A DNA stretch of 64,000 nt from positions 124,001-188,000 of the forward strand of contig NZ_JAJTTE010000002.1 of the NCBI RefSeq assembly GCF_021343995.1. Direction: 5' to 3'. A program made the translations under genes and the position numbers. Source of the stretch: Pseudonocardia terrae (GTDB lineage Bacteria > Actinomycetota > Actinomycetes > Mycobacteriales > Pseudonocardiaceae). The notes beneath the pieces are model-generated. The model was not told the origin of the DNA. It was given only the letters and a program-made list of their open reading frames with translations, and did not search any database. Below, one piece after another: positions 9,142 to 16,635 of this stretch (the first letter of the stretch is position 1; each line of letters opens with the position of its first letter).

Positions 9142-10169
9142 CGAACGCGGTGAACGCGTCGGGAGCCACGCCGGGGTCCCTCTCGTCGCGGGTGGGCGCC
9201 GCCGGCCCGGTCGCCGAGGTCGAGGACCTGACCGTCGACTTCCGGCTGCGCGGCGGGGTCCTCGGCCGCGGCGACACGTTGCGCGCGGTGCGCGCCGTGA
9301 GCCTGGAGATCGGCGAGCGGGAGACGCTCGGTCTGGTCGGCGAGTCCGGGTCGGGCAAGTCGACGACCGGGCGCGCGATGCTGCGGCTCGTCGAGCCGAC
9401 GGCGGGCTCGGTCCGGCTCGACGGCGAGGAGGTCACCGCGCTGGGCCGCGGCGACCTGCGGCTGGCCCGGCGGCGGATGCAGATGGTGTTCCAGGACCCG
9501 TACTCGTCGCTCGACCCCGCGATGGTGGTGGGGGAGAGCATCGGCGAGCCGCTCGACGTCCACGAGTCGCTGTCCCGGGCCGAGCGCTCGGCGCGGGTGG
9601 GGGACCTGCTCGAGCACGTGGGACTGTCGGCGACGTACGCCCAGCGCTACCCGTACGAGTTCTCCGGCGGGCAGCGGCAGCGGCTGGCGATCGCGCGGGC
9701 GATCGCGCTGCATCCACGGCTGCTGGTGTGCGACGAGGCGGTCAGTGCGCTCGACGTCTCCACCCAGAACCAGATCCTCAACCTGCTCGAGGACCTGCAG
9801 GCCGAGTTCGGGCTGTCGTACCTGTTCATCGCGCACGACCTCGCCGTCGTCCGGCACATCGCGCACCGGGTGGCGGTGATGTACCTGGGCGAGATCGTGG
9901 AGACGGCGCCGACCGACCGGCTCTTCGACCGGCCCGCACACCCCTACACCGAGGCGCTGCTGTCGGCCGTGCCGGTGCCGAACCCGCGCCGGCAGCGCGA
10001 GCGGGAGCGGATCGTGCTGCGCGGCGAGGTGCCCGACGCGGCGAACCCGCCCGCGGGCTGTGCCTTCCACACCCGCTGCCCCCACGTCATGGACGTCTGC
10101 CGGGTGGAGGCACCACCCGTCGTCGCCGCGCCCGGGGGCGGCACGGTGCGCTGCCACCTGCACACCTGA
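9138..10169 (+). CDS. ABC transporter ATP-binding protein, DppF/OppF type
   Basis: A 343-residue ATPase, last gene of the importer operon. It has a Walker A GESGSGKST, signature FSGGQRQRLAIARAI, Walker B LLVCDEAVSALDVS and a C-terminal cysteine-containing extension (PPAGCAFHTRCPH). An unusual N-terminal tail of about 25 residues rich in Ser, Gly and Ala precedes the domain. The ATG at 9138 overlaps the DppD stop. Downstream, 10170-10309 contains no gene that I can support before acoX. Confidence 0.9.
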   Translation: MTNAVNASGATPGSLSSRVGAAGPVAEVEDLTVDFRLRGGVLGRGDTLRAVRAVSLEIGERETLGLVGESGSGKSTTGRAMLRLVEPTAGSVRLDGEEVTALGRGDLRLARRRMQMVFQDPYSSLDPAMVVGESIGEPLDVHESLSRAERSARVGDLLEHVGLSATYAQRYPYEFSGGQRQRLAIARAIALHPRLLVCDEAVSALDVSTQNQILNLLEDLQAEFGLSYLFIAHDLAVVRHIAHRVAVMYLGEIVETAPTDRLFDRPAHPYTEALLSAVPVPNPRRQRERERIVLRGEVPDAANPPAGCAFHTRCPHVMDVCRVEAPPVVAAPGGGTVRCHLHT

Positions 10170-10309
10170 CCGGAGCGGCGCCCGTCCCGGTGTGTTGACC
10201 CGGACCGTGCCGTCGGAGATGGTGGACCCCGCCAGGCCAGTCACCAGCAACGGAGCGGCGACGCAGCTCGGCGCACGCGCCGGGCCGCCGGTTATCGGGG
10301 TGATCGTCG

Positions 10310-11395
10310 ATGCGCGCCGCACTGCCGCCCACCAGCGGGTCCACGGTCGGGATCATCGCCAATCCGATGTCCGGCCGCGACATCCGCAGGCTCGTCGCGC
10401 AGGCGTCGGTCTTCCCGAACGCCGAGAAGACCAACATGGCCCTCCGGATCGTCGCCGCCTGCGCGGCCACCGGCGTCTCCCGGGTGCTGCTGTCCACCGA
10501 CGCGATGGGGGTCGCCGGCGGCGTGGCACGGGCACGGGAGCGTGGGACGACCGTCCCGCACGGGATCGACCTCGAGTTCGTCGAGCTCGAGGAGATGTCC
10601 GGAACCGCCGCCGACACGCGGGCCCATGTCGCGGCCATGCGCGCCCGAGGCGCCCAGGTGATCGTCCTCCTCGGCGGGGACGGCACGATCCGGGCGGCCG
10701 CGGCGGCCGCCGGCGACACCGTCCTGCTGCCCCTGTCGACGGGGACCAACAACGCGTTCCCCGAGATGTGGGAGGCGACGGTCGCCGGCACCGCCGCGGG
10801 GCTGGTGGCGACGAACCGGCTCGACGCCGACCGGCTCGGCTACCGGGCGAAGGCGCTGCACGTCCGCGCCGGGGCGCAGGAGGAGATCGCGCTGGTCGAC
10901 GTCTGCGTGTCGACGGAGTCCCACGTCGGTTCCCGGGCGCTGTGGAGGACGGACAGCCTCCGGGAGCTCTTCTGCGCCTTCGCCGATCCGCACGCCGTCG
11001 GCCTGTCGAGCATCGCCGGGCTGATGCTGCCCAAGAGCAGGCACGACCCTGACGGGGTGCACCTCACGCTGGGCGGCGGGCGGCCGGACGGGTCGTCGCC
11101 CACCACCTGGTCCGTGCTCGCCCCCATCGCCCCCGGCGTCGTCACCGGTGTGGCGGTGGACACCGCACGCACGCTCGAGCCCGGCGAGATCTCCCGGGTC
11201 TCGCTCGATCGCGGGACGGTGGCCGTCGACGGCGAACGCGAGATCGAGTTCGGGCCGTCGACCCGGGTCACCGTCCGCCTGGCCCACGACGGCCCCCGCG
11301 TCCTCGACGTGCGCGCGACCCTGGCCGCGGCTGCGGCGCAGGGCCTGCTGATCGAACGCCGTATTTCGATCGACACCGACAGGGAGATCTCATGA
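10310..11395 (+). CDS. acoX: AcoX, ATP-NAD kinase-like protein of the acetoin operon
   Basis: A 361-residue protein with the ATP-NAD/diacylglycerol kinase-like nucleotide fold. GIIANPMSGRDIRR is near the N-terminus and the GGDGT motif (VLLGGDGTIRAA) at about residue 120, followed by PLSTGTNNAFP. AcoX proteins accompany acetoin dehydrogenase genes in many bacteria; their exact role is unsettled. Placement directly before acoA, acoB and acoC supports the call. The ATG at 10310 has only a weak ribosome-binding site. Its TGA overlaps the ATG of a short truncated frame (11392-11487). Confidence 0.85.
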   Translation: MRAALPPTSGSTVGIIANPMSGRDIRRLVAQASVFPNAEKTNMALRIVAACAATGVSRVLLSTDAMGVAGGVARARERGTTVPHGIDLEFVELEEMSGTAADTRAHVAAMRARGAQVIVLLGGDGTIRAAAAAAGDTVLLPLSTGTNNAFPEMWEATVAGTAAGLVATNRLDADRLGYRAKALHVRAGAQEEIALVDVCVSTESHVGSRALWRTDSLRELFCAFADPHAVGLSSIAGLMLPKSRHDPDGVHLTLGGGRPDGSSPTTWSVLAPIAPGVVTGVAVDTARTLEPGEISRVSLDRGTVAVDGEREIEFGPSTRVTVRLAHDGPRVLDVRATLAAAAAQGLLIERRISIDTDREIS

Positions 11396-11487
11396 GAGCC
11401 GCACGTTCCCACGGACGCGACGACGTCCGGATCGACGAGGCCCGCCCGACCACCGCTGTGCTCCACCCGCGAACGGAAGGAACGTGA
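11392..11487 (+). pseudogene. N-terminal remnant of a 2,3-butanediol dehydrogenase-like zinc dehydrogenase
   Basis: A 31-codon frame overlaps the acoX stop by ATGA. Its first 16 residues, MRAARSHGRDDVRIDE, match the characteristic N-terminus of medium-chain zinc alcohol dehydrogenases of the (R,R)-butanediol dehydrogenase type (pattern MRAARxHGRxDVRxE). After that the similarity stops and the frame closes at 11487, so the remaining roughly 320 residues are gone. In several acetoin loci a butanediol dehydrogenase sits at this point. I infer an internal deletion that left only the start of the gene. It may still be translated as a coupling peptide that leads ribosomes to acoA. Confidence 0.65.
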
Positions 11488-11491
11488 CGTC

Positions 11492-12487
11492 ATGACCGGC
11501 ACGCTGTCCTCGCCCACCGCGCAGGAACTGACCCCGGACGAGCTGCTCGAGGCGTACCGCACGATGCGGACCATCCGCGCCTTCGAGGAGCGCGTGCACG
11601 ACGAGTTCGCCGGGGGCGACATCCCGGGCTTCGTCCACCTCTACGCCGGCGAGGAGGCCTCGGCGACCGGCGTGTGCAGCCATCTCGACGACCGGGACGC
11701 GATCGCCTCCACCCACCGCGGGCACGGGCACTGCATCGCCAAGGGCGTCGAGGTCAAGCCGATGATGGCCGAGATCTACGGCAAGCTCACCGGCTCCTGC
11801 CACGGCAAGGGCGGCTCGATGCACATCGCCGACCTGTCCAAGGGCATGCTCGGTGCGAACGGCATCGTCGGCGGCGGCCCGCCGCTGATCTGCGGGCGGG
11901 CGCTGGCCTCCCAGAAGCGCGGCGACGGCGGGGTGGGGGTCGCCTTCTTCGGGGACGGTGCGTCCAACCAGGGGACCACCCTCGAGTCGCTCAACCTCGC
12001 CACGATCTGGAACCTGCCCGCGATCTTCGTGGCGGAGAACAACGGCTACGCCGAGGCGACGTCGTCGTCGTGGTCGGTGGCCACGGACGACATCGCCGAC
12101 CGGGCAGCGGCCTTCGGGATGCCCGGTGTGATCGTCGACGGCTTCGACTTCTTCGCCGTCCACGAGGCCGCCGGCGAGGCGGTCGCCCGGGCGCGCGCCG
12201 GCGGCGGCCCGACGCTGATCGAGGTGAAGTTCACCCGCTACTACGGCCATTTCGAGGGCGACCAGCAGCTCTACCGGGCGGACGAGGTGGCGCACGCCCG
12301 CGAGAACCTCGACTGCCTCAAGCGCTTCCGCGCTCGGGTGACCGCCGACGGGCAGCTCGACGCCGCGCAGCTCGACCGGATCGACGCCGACGTGGCGGCG
12401 CTGATCGAGGAAGCGGTCGCCGAGGCCAAGGCCGCACCCAAGCCCGGTGCGGACGACCTGCTGACCGACGTCTACGTCAGCTACTGA
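11492..12487 (+). CDS. acoA: Acetoin dehydrogenase E1 component, alpha subunit
   Basis: A 331-residue thiamine-diphosphate-dependent dehydrogenase subunit. The ThDP/Mg motif runs from GDGASNQG (about residue 152) to the closing ENN (about 180). The phosphorylation-loop region HRGHGHCIAKGV and the HGKGGSMH motif are typical of E1-alpha proteins. With AcoB it decarboxylates acetoin to acetaldehyde and a hydroxyethyl-ThDP that is passed to the AcoC lipoyl domain. The ATG at 11492 has GGAAGGA 10 nt upstream. A pyruvate or branched-chain E1 is less likely given acoX and the hydrolase-type E2. Confidence 0.88.
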   Translation: MTGTLSSPTAQELTPDELLEAYRTMRTIRAFEERVHDEFAGGDIPGFVHLYAGEEASATGVCSHLDDRDAIASTHRGHGHCIAKGVEVKPMMAEIYGKLTGSCHGKGGSMHIADLSKGMLGANGIVGGGPPLICGRALASQKRGDGGVGVAFFGDGASNQGTTLESLNLATIWNLPAIFVAENNGYAEATSSSWSVATDDIADRAAAFGMPGVIVDGFDFFAVHEAAGEAVARARAGGGPTLIEVKFTRYYGHFEGDQQLYRADEVAHARENLDCLKRFRARVTADGQLDAAQLDRIDADVAALIEEAVAEAKAAPKPGADDLLTDVYVSY

Positions 12488-12499
12488 GGGGGCGGCGAG

Positions 12500-13513
12500 A
12501 TGGCACGCACGATCACCTACCGCGAAGCGATCAACGAGGCGATCGCGCAGGAGATGGCACGCGACGAGCGCGTGATCGTCATGGGTGAGGACAACGTGGG
12601 CGGGACCGGCTCCCCCGGCGAGATGGACGCCTGGGGCGGCGTACTCGGAGTCACCAAGGGCCTCTACGGCAGGTTCCCGGACCGGGTCATGGACACCCCC
12701 ATCTCCGAGTCCGCCTTCGTCGGGGCGGCGATCGGAGCCGCGACCGGCGGCCTGCGACCGGTCGTCGAGCTGATGTTCATCGACTTCATGGGCGTCTGCT
12801 TCGACCAGATCTTCAACCAGGCCGCCAAGTTCCGGTACATGTTCGGCGGCCGGGCCGTGACCCCGGTGGTCATCAGGACGATGTGGGGCGCCGGGCTGCG
12901 CGCGGCCGCCCAGCACTCGCAGTCGTTGCTGCCGGTGTTCACCCACATCCCGGGGCTCAAGGTCGCCGCCCCGTCGAACCCGTACGACGCCAAGGGCCTG
13001 CTGATCCAGGCCATCCGCGACGACGACCCGGTCATCTTCGCCGAGCACAAGATGCTCTACGACACCTCCGGCGACGTCCCCGAGGACAGCTACGCACTGC
13101 CCTTCGGCGAGGCCGACGTCCGCCGGGAGGGCGACGACGTGACGATCGTGGCCATCGGCCGCATGGTCGGCACGGCGCTGGAGGCCGCGGACGAGCTGGC
13201 GGGCTCCGGCATCTCGGCGGCCGTGGTCGACCCACGGACCACCAGCCCGCTCGACCTGGACACCATCCTGGAGCTGGTCGAGGACTCCGGACGGCTCGTC
13301 GTGGTCGACGAGTCGAACCCGCGGTGCTCCCTGGCGAGCGACATCGGCGCGCAGGTCGCCCAGGAGGCGTTCGGGGCGCTCCGCGCACCCATCCAGCTGG
13401 TGACGGGCCCCCACACGCCGGTGCCCTTCGCCGACTCCCTGGAGGACCTCTTCATCCCCGACGCCTCGCGCGTCGCCGCCGCCGTGAAGACCGCGGTGGA
13501 CTGGACGAAGTGA
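12500..13513 (+). CDS. acoB: Acetoin dehydrogenase E1 component, beta subunit
   Basis: A 337-residue transketolase-like beta subunit. Landmarks are the N-terminal REAINEAIAQEMARDERVIVMGEDN, the DTPISESAFVGAAIGAA segment and the C-terminal transketolase domain with VVDPRTTSPLD and VVDESNPRCSLASDI. It pairs with AcoA in an alpha2beta2 tetramer. It lies 12 nt after acoA, and its TGA shares one base with the ATG of acoC. Confidence 0.9.
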   Translation: MARTITYREAINEAIAQEMARDERVIVMGEDNVGGTGSPGEMDAWGGVLGVTKGLYGRFPDRVMDTPISESAFVGAAIGAATGGLRPVVELMFIDFMGVCFDQIFNQAAKFRYMFGGRAVTPVVIRTMWGAGLRAAAQHSQSLLPVFTHIPGLKVAAPSNPYDAKGLLIQAIRDDDPVIFAEHKMLYDTSGDVPEDSYALPFGEADVRREGDDVTIVAIGRMVGTALEAADELAGSGISAAVVDPRTTSPLDLDTILELVEDSGRLVVVDESNPRCSLASDIGAQVAQEAFGALRAPIQLVTGPHTPVPFADSLEDLFIPDASRVAAAVKTAVDWTK

Positions 13514-14610
13514 TGGACGACCGCATCCAGCGGGTGACGATGCCCAAATGGGGCCTGTCGATGACGACGGGGCGGATCGTCGAATGGTTCGTCGAGGAGG
13601 GCGACATAGTCGGCAAGGGCGACGACCTGGTCGACATCGACACCGACAAGATCGCCGGCACCCTGGAGTCGGCTGCGGCGGGACCGCTGCGCAAGATCGT
13701 CGCGCAGGTCGACCAGGAGCTGCCGATCGGGGCGACCCTCGCGCTCGTCGCACCCGCGGAGGTGCCCGACTCGGAGATCGAGGCCGCGGCCGCCGAAGCC
13801 CTCGCCGAGCTGGAGTCCCTGGCGCAGGCGGCCGAGGCGGAGCCGGAGCCCACCTTCGTGTCGGTGGGCGAGCGCAGCATCTCCTACGTCACCCTCGGGG
13901 GAGGGGAGGCGACGCCGGTGGTGCTCGTCCACGGGTACGGGGGCGACAAGAACTCGTGGCTGTTCGTCCAGCAACCGCTGTCCGAGGGCCGCCCGGTGCA
14001 CGCCCTCGACCTGCCCGGTCACGGGGCCTCGACCAAGGACGTCGGCGACGGGTCCCTGCAGTTCCTCGTCGACACGGTCCTGGGCTTCCTCGACGCGCTC
14101 GGCGTCGAGCGGGCCCACCTGGTCGGCCACTCCCTCGGGGGAGCGGTCGTCGCGGCGACGGCGCGCGCGGCACCGGAACGGGTCGCCTCGGTGACGCTGC
14201 TGGCCCCGGCCGGGTTCGGGGGCACGCCCAATGCGCGCTACCTGCGTGGTTTCGCCGCGGCGTCGTCCCGGCGGGAGCTGAAGCCCCTCGTCGGTGACCT
14301 CTTCGCGGACTCCGCCCTGGTCACCCGGCAGCTCGTCGACGATCTGCTGCGGTACAAGCGGCTCGACGGCGTCCCGGAGGCGCTGGCCGGCCTGCTCCCG
14401 ACGCTGCTCACCGACGACGACCGGCAGGCGATCGACACGAGAGCGATCCTGGCGGAGGTCGAGGTGCCGGTCCGGGTGGTCTGGGGACGGGAGGACCGCA
14501 TCCTCCCGATGCCCGACGACGGCGACATCGAGCTCGTCGACGGCGGCCACATGCTGCACATGGAGTCGGCGAACGCCGTCGTGGCCGGGCTCGGCAAGAC
14601 CCTGGAGTGA
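13513..14610 (+). CDS. acoC: Acetoin dehydrogenase E2, lipoyl domain fused to alpha/beta hydrolase
   Basis: A 365-residue two-domain protein. Residues 1-80 form a lipoyl domain with the lysine to be lipoylated in DIDTDKIAGTLES (about residue 46). After an Ala/Glu-rich linker, residues 115-365 are an alpha/beta hydrolase with the nucleophile elbow GHSLGGA (about residue 206) and a late VDGGHMLHMES histidine. This replaces the usual E2 acyltransferase domain and is diagnostic of AcoC. It would transfer the acetyl group to CoA. No dihydrolipoyl dehydrogenase (E3) gene lies nearby, so E3 must be shared from elsewhere. Confidence 0.9.
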   Translation: MDDRIQRVTMPKWGLSMTTGRIVEWFVEEGDIVGKGDDLVDIDTDKIAGTLESAAAGPLRKIVAQVDQELPIGATLALVAPAEVPDSEIEAAAAEALAELESLAQAAEAEPEPTFVSVGERSISYVTLGGGEATPVVLVHGYGGDKNSWLFVQQPLSEGRPVHALDLPGHGASTKDVGDGSLQFLVDTVLGFLDALGVERAHLVGHSLGGAVVAATARAAPERVASVTLLAPAGFGGTPNARYLRGFAAASSRRELKPLVGDLFADSALVTRQLVDDLLRYKRLDGVPEALAGLLPTLLTDDDRQAIDTRAILAEVEVPVRVVWGREDRILPMPDDGDIELVDGGHMLHMESANAVVAGLGKTLE

Positions 14611-14618
14611 CGCCGAGG

Positions 14619-14646
14619 GTGGGCCGGCCCGGACGGGCCGGCCCAC
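14619..14646. terminator. Bidirectional hairpin between acoC and the thiolase gene
   Basis: Perfect 12-bp stem GTGGGCCGGCCC/GGGCCGGCCCAC with a 4-nt GGAC loop. It sits between the convergent acoC (+) and thiolase (-) genes and can serve both. Confidence 0.7.
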
Positions 14647-14661
14647 CGCACGGCGGAGCCG

Positions 14662-15804
14662 CTAGGCGCGCTCGAGGATGGTGGCGTTGGCCTGGCCGCC
14701 GCCCTCGCACATGGACTGCAGGCCGTAGCGGCCGCCGGTCCGGTGCAGCTCGTGGATCATCTTGGTGGCCAGGATCGCCCCGGTGCCGCCGAGCGGGTGG
14801 CCGAGGGCGATCGCGCCGCCGTTGGGGTTGGTCTTCGCGAGGTCGGCGCCCGTGTCCTGGGCCCACGCGAGCACGACGGGCGCGAAGGCCTCGTTGATCT
14901 CGAAGGTGTCGATGTCGCCGATGCCCAGGCCGGACTTCTTCAGCGCCGCCTGGGTGGCCGGGATCGGGCCGGTCAGCATGTAGACCGGGTCGTCGCCGAC
15001 CACGGCCAGGGTGTGCACCCGGGCGAGCGGGGTGAGGGAGTCGCGGCGCACCGCGTCCTCCGACGCCACCAGCAGCGCGGCCGCGCCGATCGAGATCTGG
15101 CTGGCGACGCCGGCGGTGATGGCCCAGCCCTCGCGCAGCGGCTTGAGCCCGGCCAGCTTCTCCAGCGAGGTGTCGCGGCGCGCGCCCTCGTCCGTGTCCA
15201 GCCCGGCGATCGGGGCGATCTGGTCGCGGAAGCGGCCCTCGTCGATCGCGGTGATCGCGCGGCGGTGGCTCTCCAGCGAGAACTTCTCCAGGTCCTCGCG
15301 GGTGAAGCCCCACTTCTCGGTGATCAGCTGGGCGCCCCGGAACTGCGAGATCTCCTGGTCGCCGTAGCGGTCGATCCAGCCCTGGCCCTTGGTGGAGGTG
15401 CCCAGCTCCTTGTTGACGATCCCGTTGGCGGTCATCGGGACCATGGCCATCTGCTCGACGCCGGCGGCGACGACCAGGTCCTGGGTCCCGGACATCACGC
15501 CCTGGGCGGCGAAGTGCAGCGCCTGCTGTGACGAGCCGCACTGCCGGTCGATGGTCACGCCGGGCACGCTCTGCGGCAGCCCGGCCGAGAGCCAGGCGGT
15601 GCGGGCGATGTCGCCCGCCTGAGCGCCCGTCTGGCTGACGCACCCCATGATCACGTCCTCGACGGCGGCCGGGTCCACACCCGTCCGCTCGACGAGCTCG
15701 CGCAGCACGTGTGCGCCGAGATCGGCCGGGTGCACCCCGGCGAGGGCTCCCTTGCGCGTCCCCACGGGTGTGCGGACGGCACCGACGATGAAGGCTTCAG
15801 CCAC
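14662..15804 (-). CDS. Acetyl-CoA C-acyltransferase (thiolase)
   Basis: A 380-residue thiolase. The acylated cysteine is in DRQCGSSQQA (about residue 89). The second active-site elements are GHPLGGTGA (about 337) and a C-terminal SMCEGGGQAN cysteine. It cleaves a 3-oxoacyl-CoA to acetyl-CoA and a shortened acyl-CoA, matching the dehydrogenases and crotonases at 16636-20675. The start is a GTG at 15804 with GGGAG upstream. A TetR-type palindrome lies 28 bp before the start, so it is probably transcribed from its own regulated promoter downstream of the tetR gene. Confidence 0.9.
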   Translation of the reverse strand: MAEAFIVGAVRTPVGTRKGALAGVHPADLGAHVLRELVERTGVDPAAVEDVIMGCVSQTGAQAGDIARTAWLSAGLPQSVPGVTIDRQCGSSQQALHFAAQGVMSGTQDLVVAAGVEQMAMVPMTANGIVNKELGTSTKGQGWIDRYGDQEISQFRGAQLITEKWGFTREDLEKFSLESHRRAITAIDEGRFRDQIAPIAGLDTDEGARRDTSLEKLAGLKPLREGWAITAGVASQISIGAAALLVASEDAVRRDSLTPLARVHTLAVVGDDPVYMLTGPIPATQAALKKSGLGIGDIDTFEINEAFAPVVLAWAQDTGADLAKTNPNGGAIALGHPLGGTGAILATKMIHELHRTGGRYGLQSMCEGGGQANATILERA

Positions 15805-15831
15805 CGGATGACTCCCCTGCGCTGCGGATTC

Positions 15832-15863
15832 GGCGAACTGAACGATCGTACATTCAGTTCGCC
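15832..15863. promoter_or_regulatory. TetR-type operator (site B) before the thiolase gene
   Basis: An 11-bp perfect inverted repeat GGCGAACTGAA/TTCAGTTCGCC flanks a 10-bp centre. The inner 18 bp TGAACGATCGTACATTCA (15839-15856) share the half-site TGAACGATC with sites A (6158) and C (16586). Confidence 0.65.
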
Positions 15864-15909
15864 GGTGATCGGCAGTCCCCGAAGCTGTGATGTCCTCGAT
15901 GGACCCGGA

Positions 15910-16530
15910 TCAGGCCGGGTGGTCCACGATCCGCATCACGATGAGGGTGTAGTGCTCCACGAGCTCCTCCATCGTCACCGGGCCGGCGGGGTCGTACCAC
16001 TGCGCGATCGCGTTGCAGGCCGCCTGCGCGGCGCGACGGGCGTCGGCCGGGTGCTCGCAGCGGAAGGTCCCCTGCGCGACGCCGGCGTCGACGATGTCCG
16101 ACCAGATCGTGCTGGCCTTGGTGCGCAGGCCGGCGAGCCGCTCCTCGTGCGCGGGCTCGAGGTTGCGCCACTCGCGCGAGGAGATGTTGCTCTCCGTCTG
16201 CCGCTGCACCCGGTACTCGACCGTGGCCTTGACCAGCGCGCGCAGCCGGTCCGCCGGGTCCTCGCCCGCGGAGGCGAGGGCCTCGTCGCAGCGGCGGAAG
16301 TAGTCGAGGGTGTTCTCCTCGATCAGGGCCGCGAGCAGGTCCTGCTTGCTCGGGTGCCAGTAGTAGAGCGCCGACAGGGACAGGCCGGCTCGCTTGGCGA
16401 TGTCCCGGATCGACGCGCCGTGGTACCCGCGCTGCTCGAAGACCTCGCGCGCGGCCGCCGCGATCGCCTCGCGGCCGCCGCCGCGGGGGATCGGTCCGCC
16501 CTCGGGCGATCGGTCTACTGCGGTGCTCAC
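15910..16530 (-). CDS. TetR/AcrR-family transcriptional repressor of the acyl-CoA locus
   Basis: A 206-residue regulator. The N-terminal helix-turn-helix is REAIAAAAREVFEQRGYHGASIRDIAKRAG ... LYYWHPSKQDLL (about residues 24-75); the ligand-binding C-terminal half resembles the KstR2/FadR-like branch that senses acyl-CoA esters, an inference from context. It starts at GTG 16530. It is divergent from the acyl-CoA dehydrogenase operon, with a palindrome in between (16586-16603), and upstream of the thiolase gene with a second palindrome. It probably represses both and itself. Confidence 0.85.
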   Translation of the reverse strand: MSTAVDRSPEGGPIPRGGGREAIAAAAREVFEQRGYHGASIRDIAKRAGLSLSALYYWHPSKQDLLAALIEENTLDYFRRCDEALASAGEDPADRLRALVKATVEYRVQRQTESNISSREWRNLEPAHEERLAGLRTKASTIWSDIVDAGVAQGTFRCEHPADARRAAQAACNAIAQWYDPAGPVTMEELVEHYTLIVMRIVDHPA

Positions 16531-16585
16531 ACCGGAGAGGATAGGGCCCGGATGCCCCTTCTGGCGGCTCCACGGCGGTGTTAAC

Positions 16586-16603
16586 TTAACGAGTGATCGT
16601 TCA
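16586..16603. promoter_or_regulatory. TetR-type operator (site C) in the tetR/acyl-CoA dehydrogenase divergent region
   Basis: TTAACGAGTGATCGTTCA, an imperfect 18-bp palindrome with perfect arms AACGA/TCGTT. On the minus strand it reads TGAACGATC followed by ACTCGTTAA, the same half-site as sites A and B. It lies 33 bp before the start codon at 16636. Confidence 0.65.
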
Positions 16604-16635
16604 AAGGTCCGTCAGCGACGCCGGGAGGTAAGCGG

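Noticed and set aside
10170..10309. TTGACC at 10195 as the -35 of an acoX promoter
   Set aside because: No acceptable -10 box follows at 16-18 bp.
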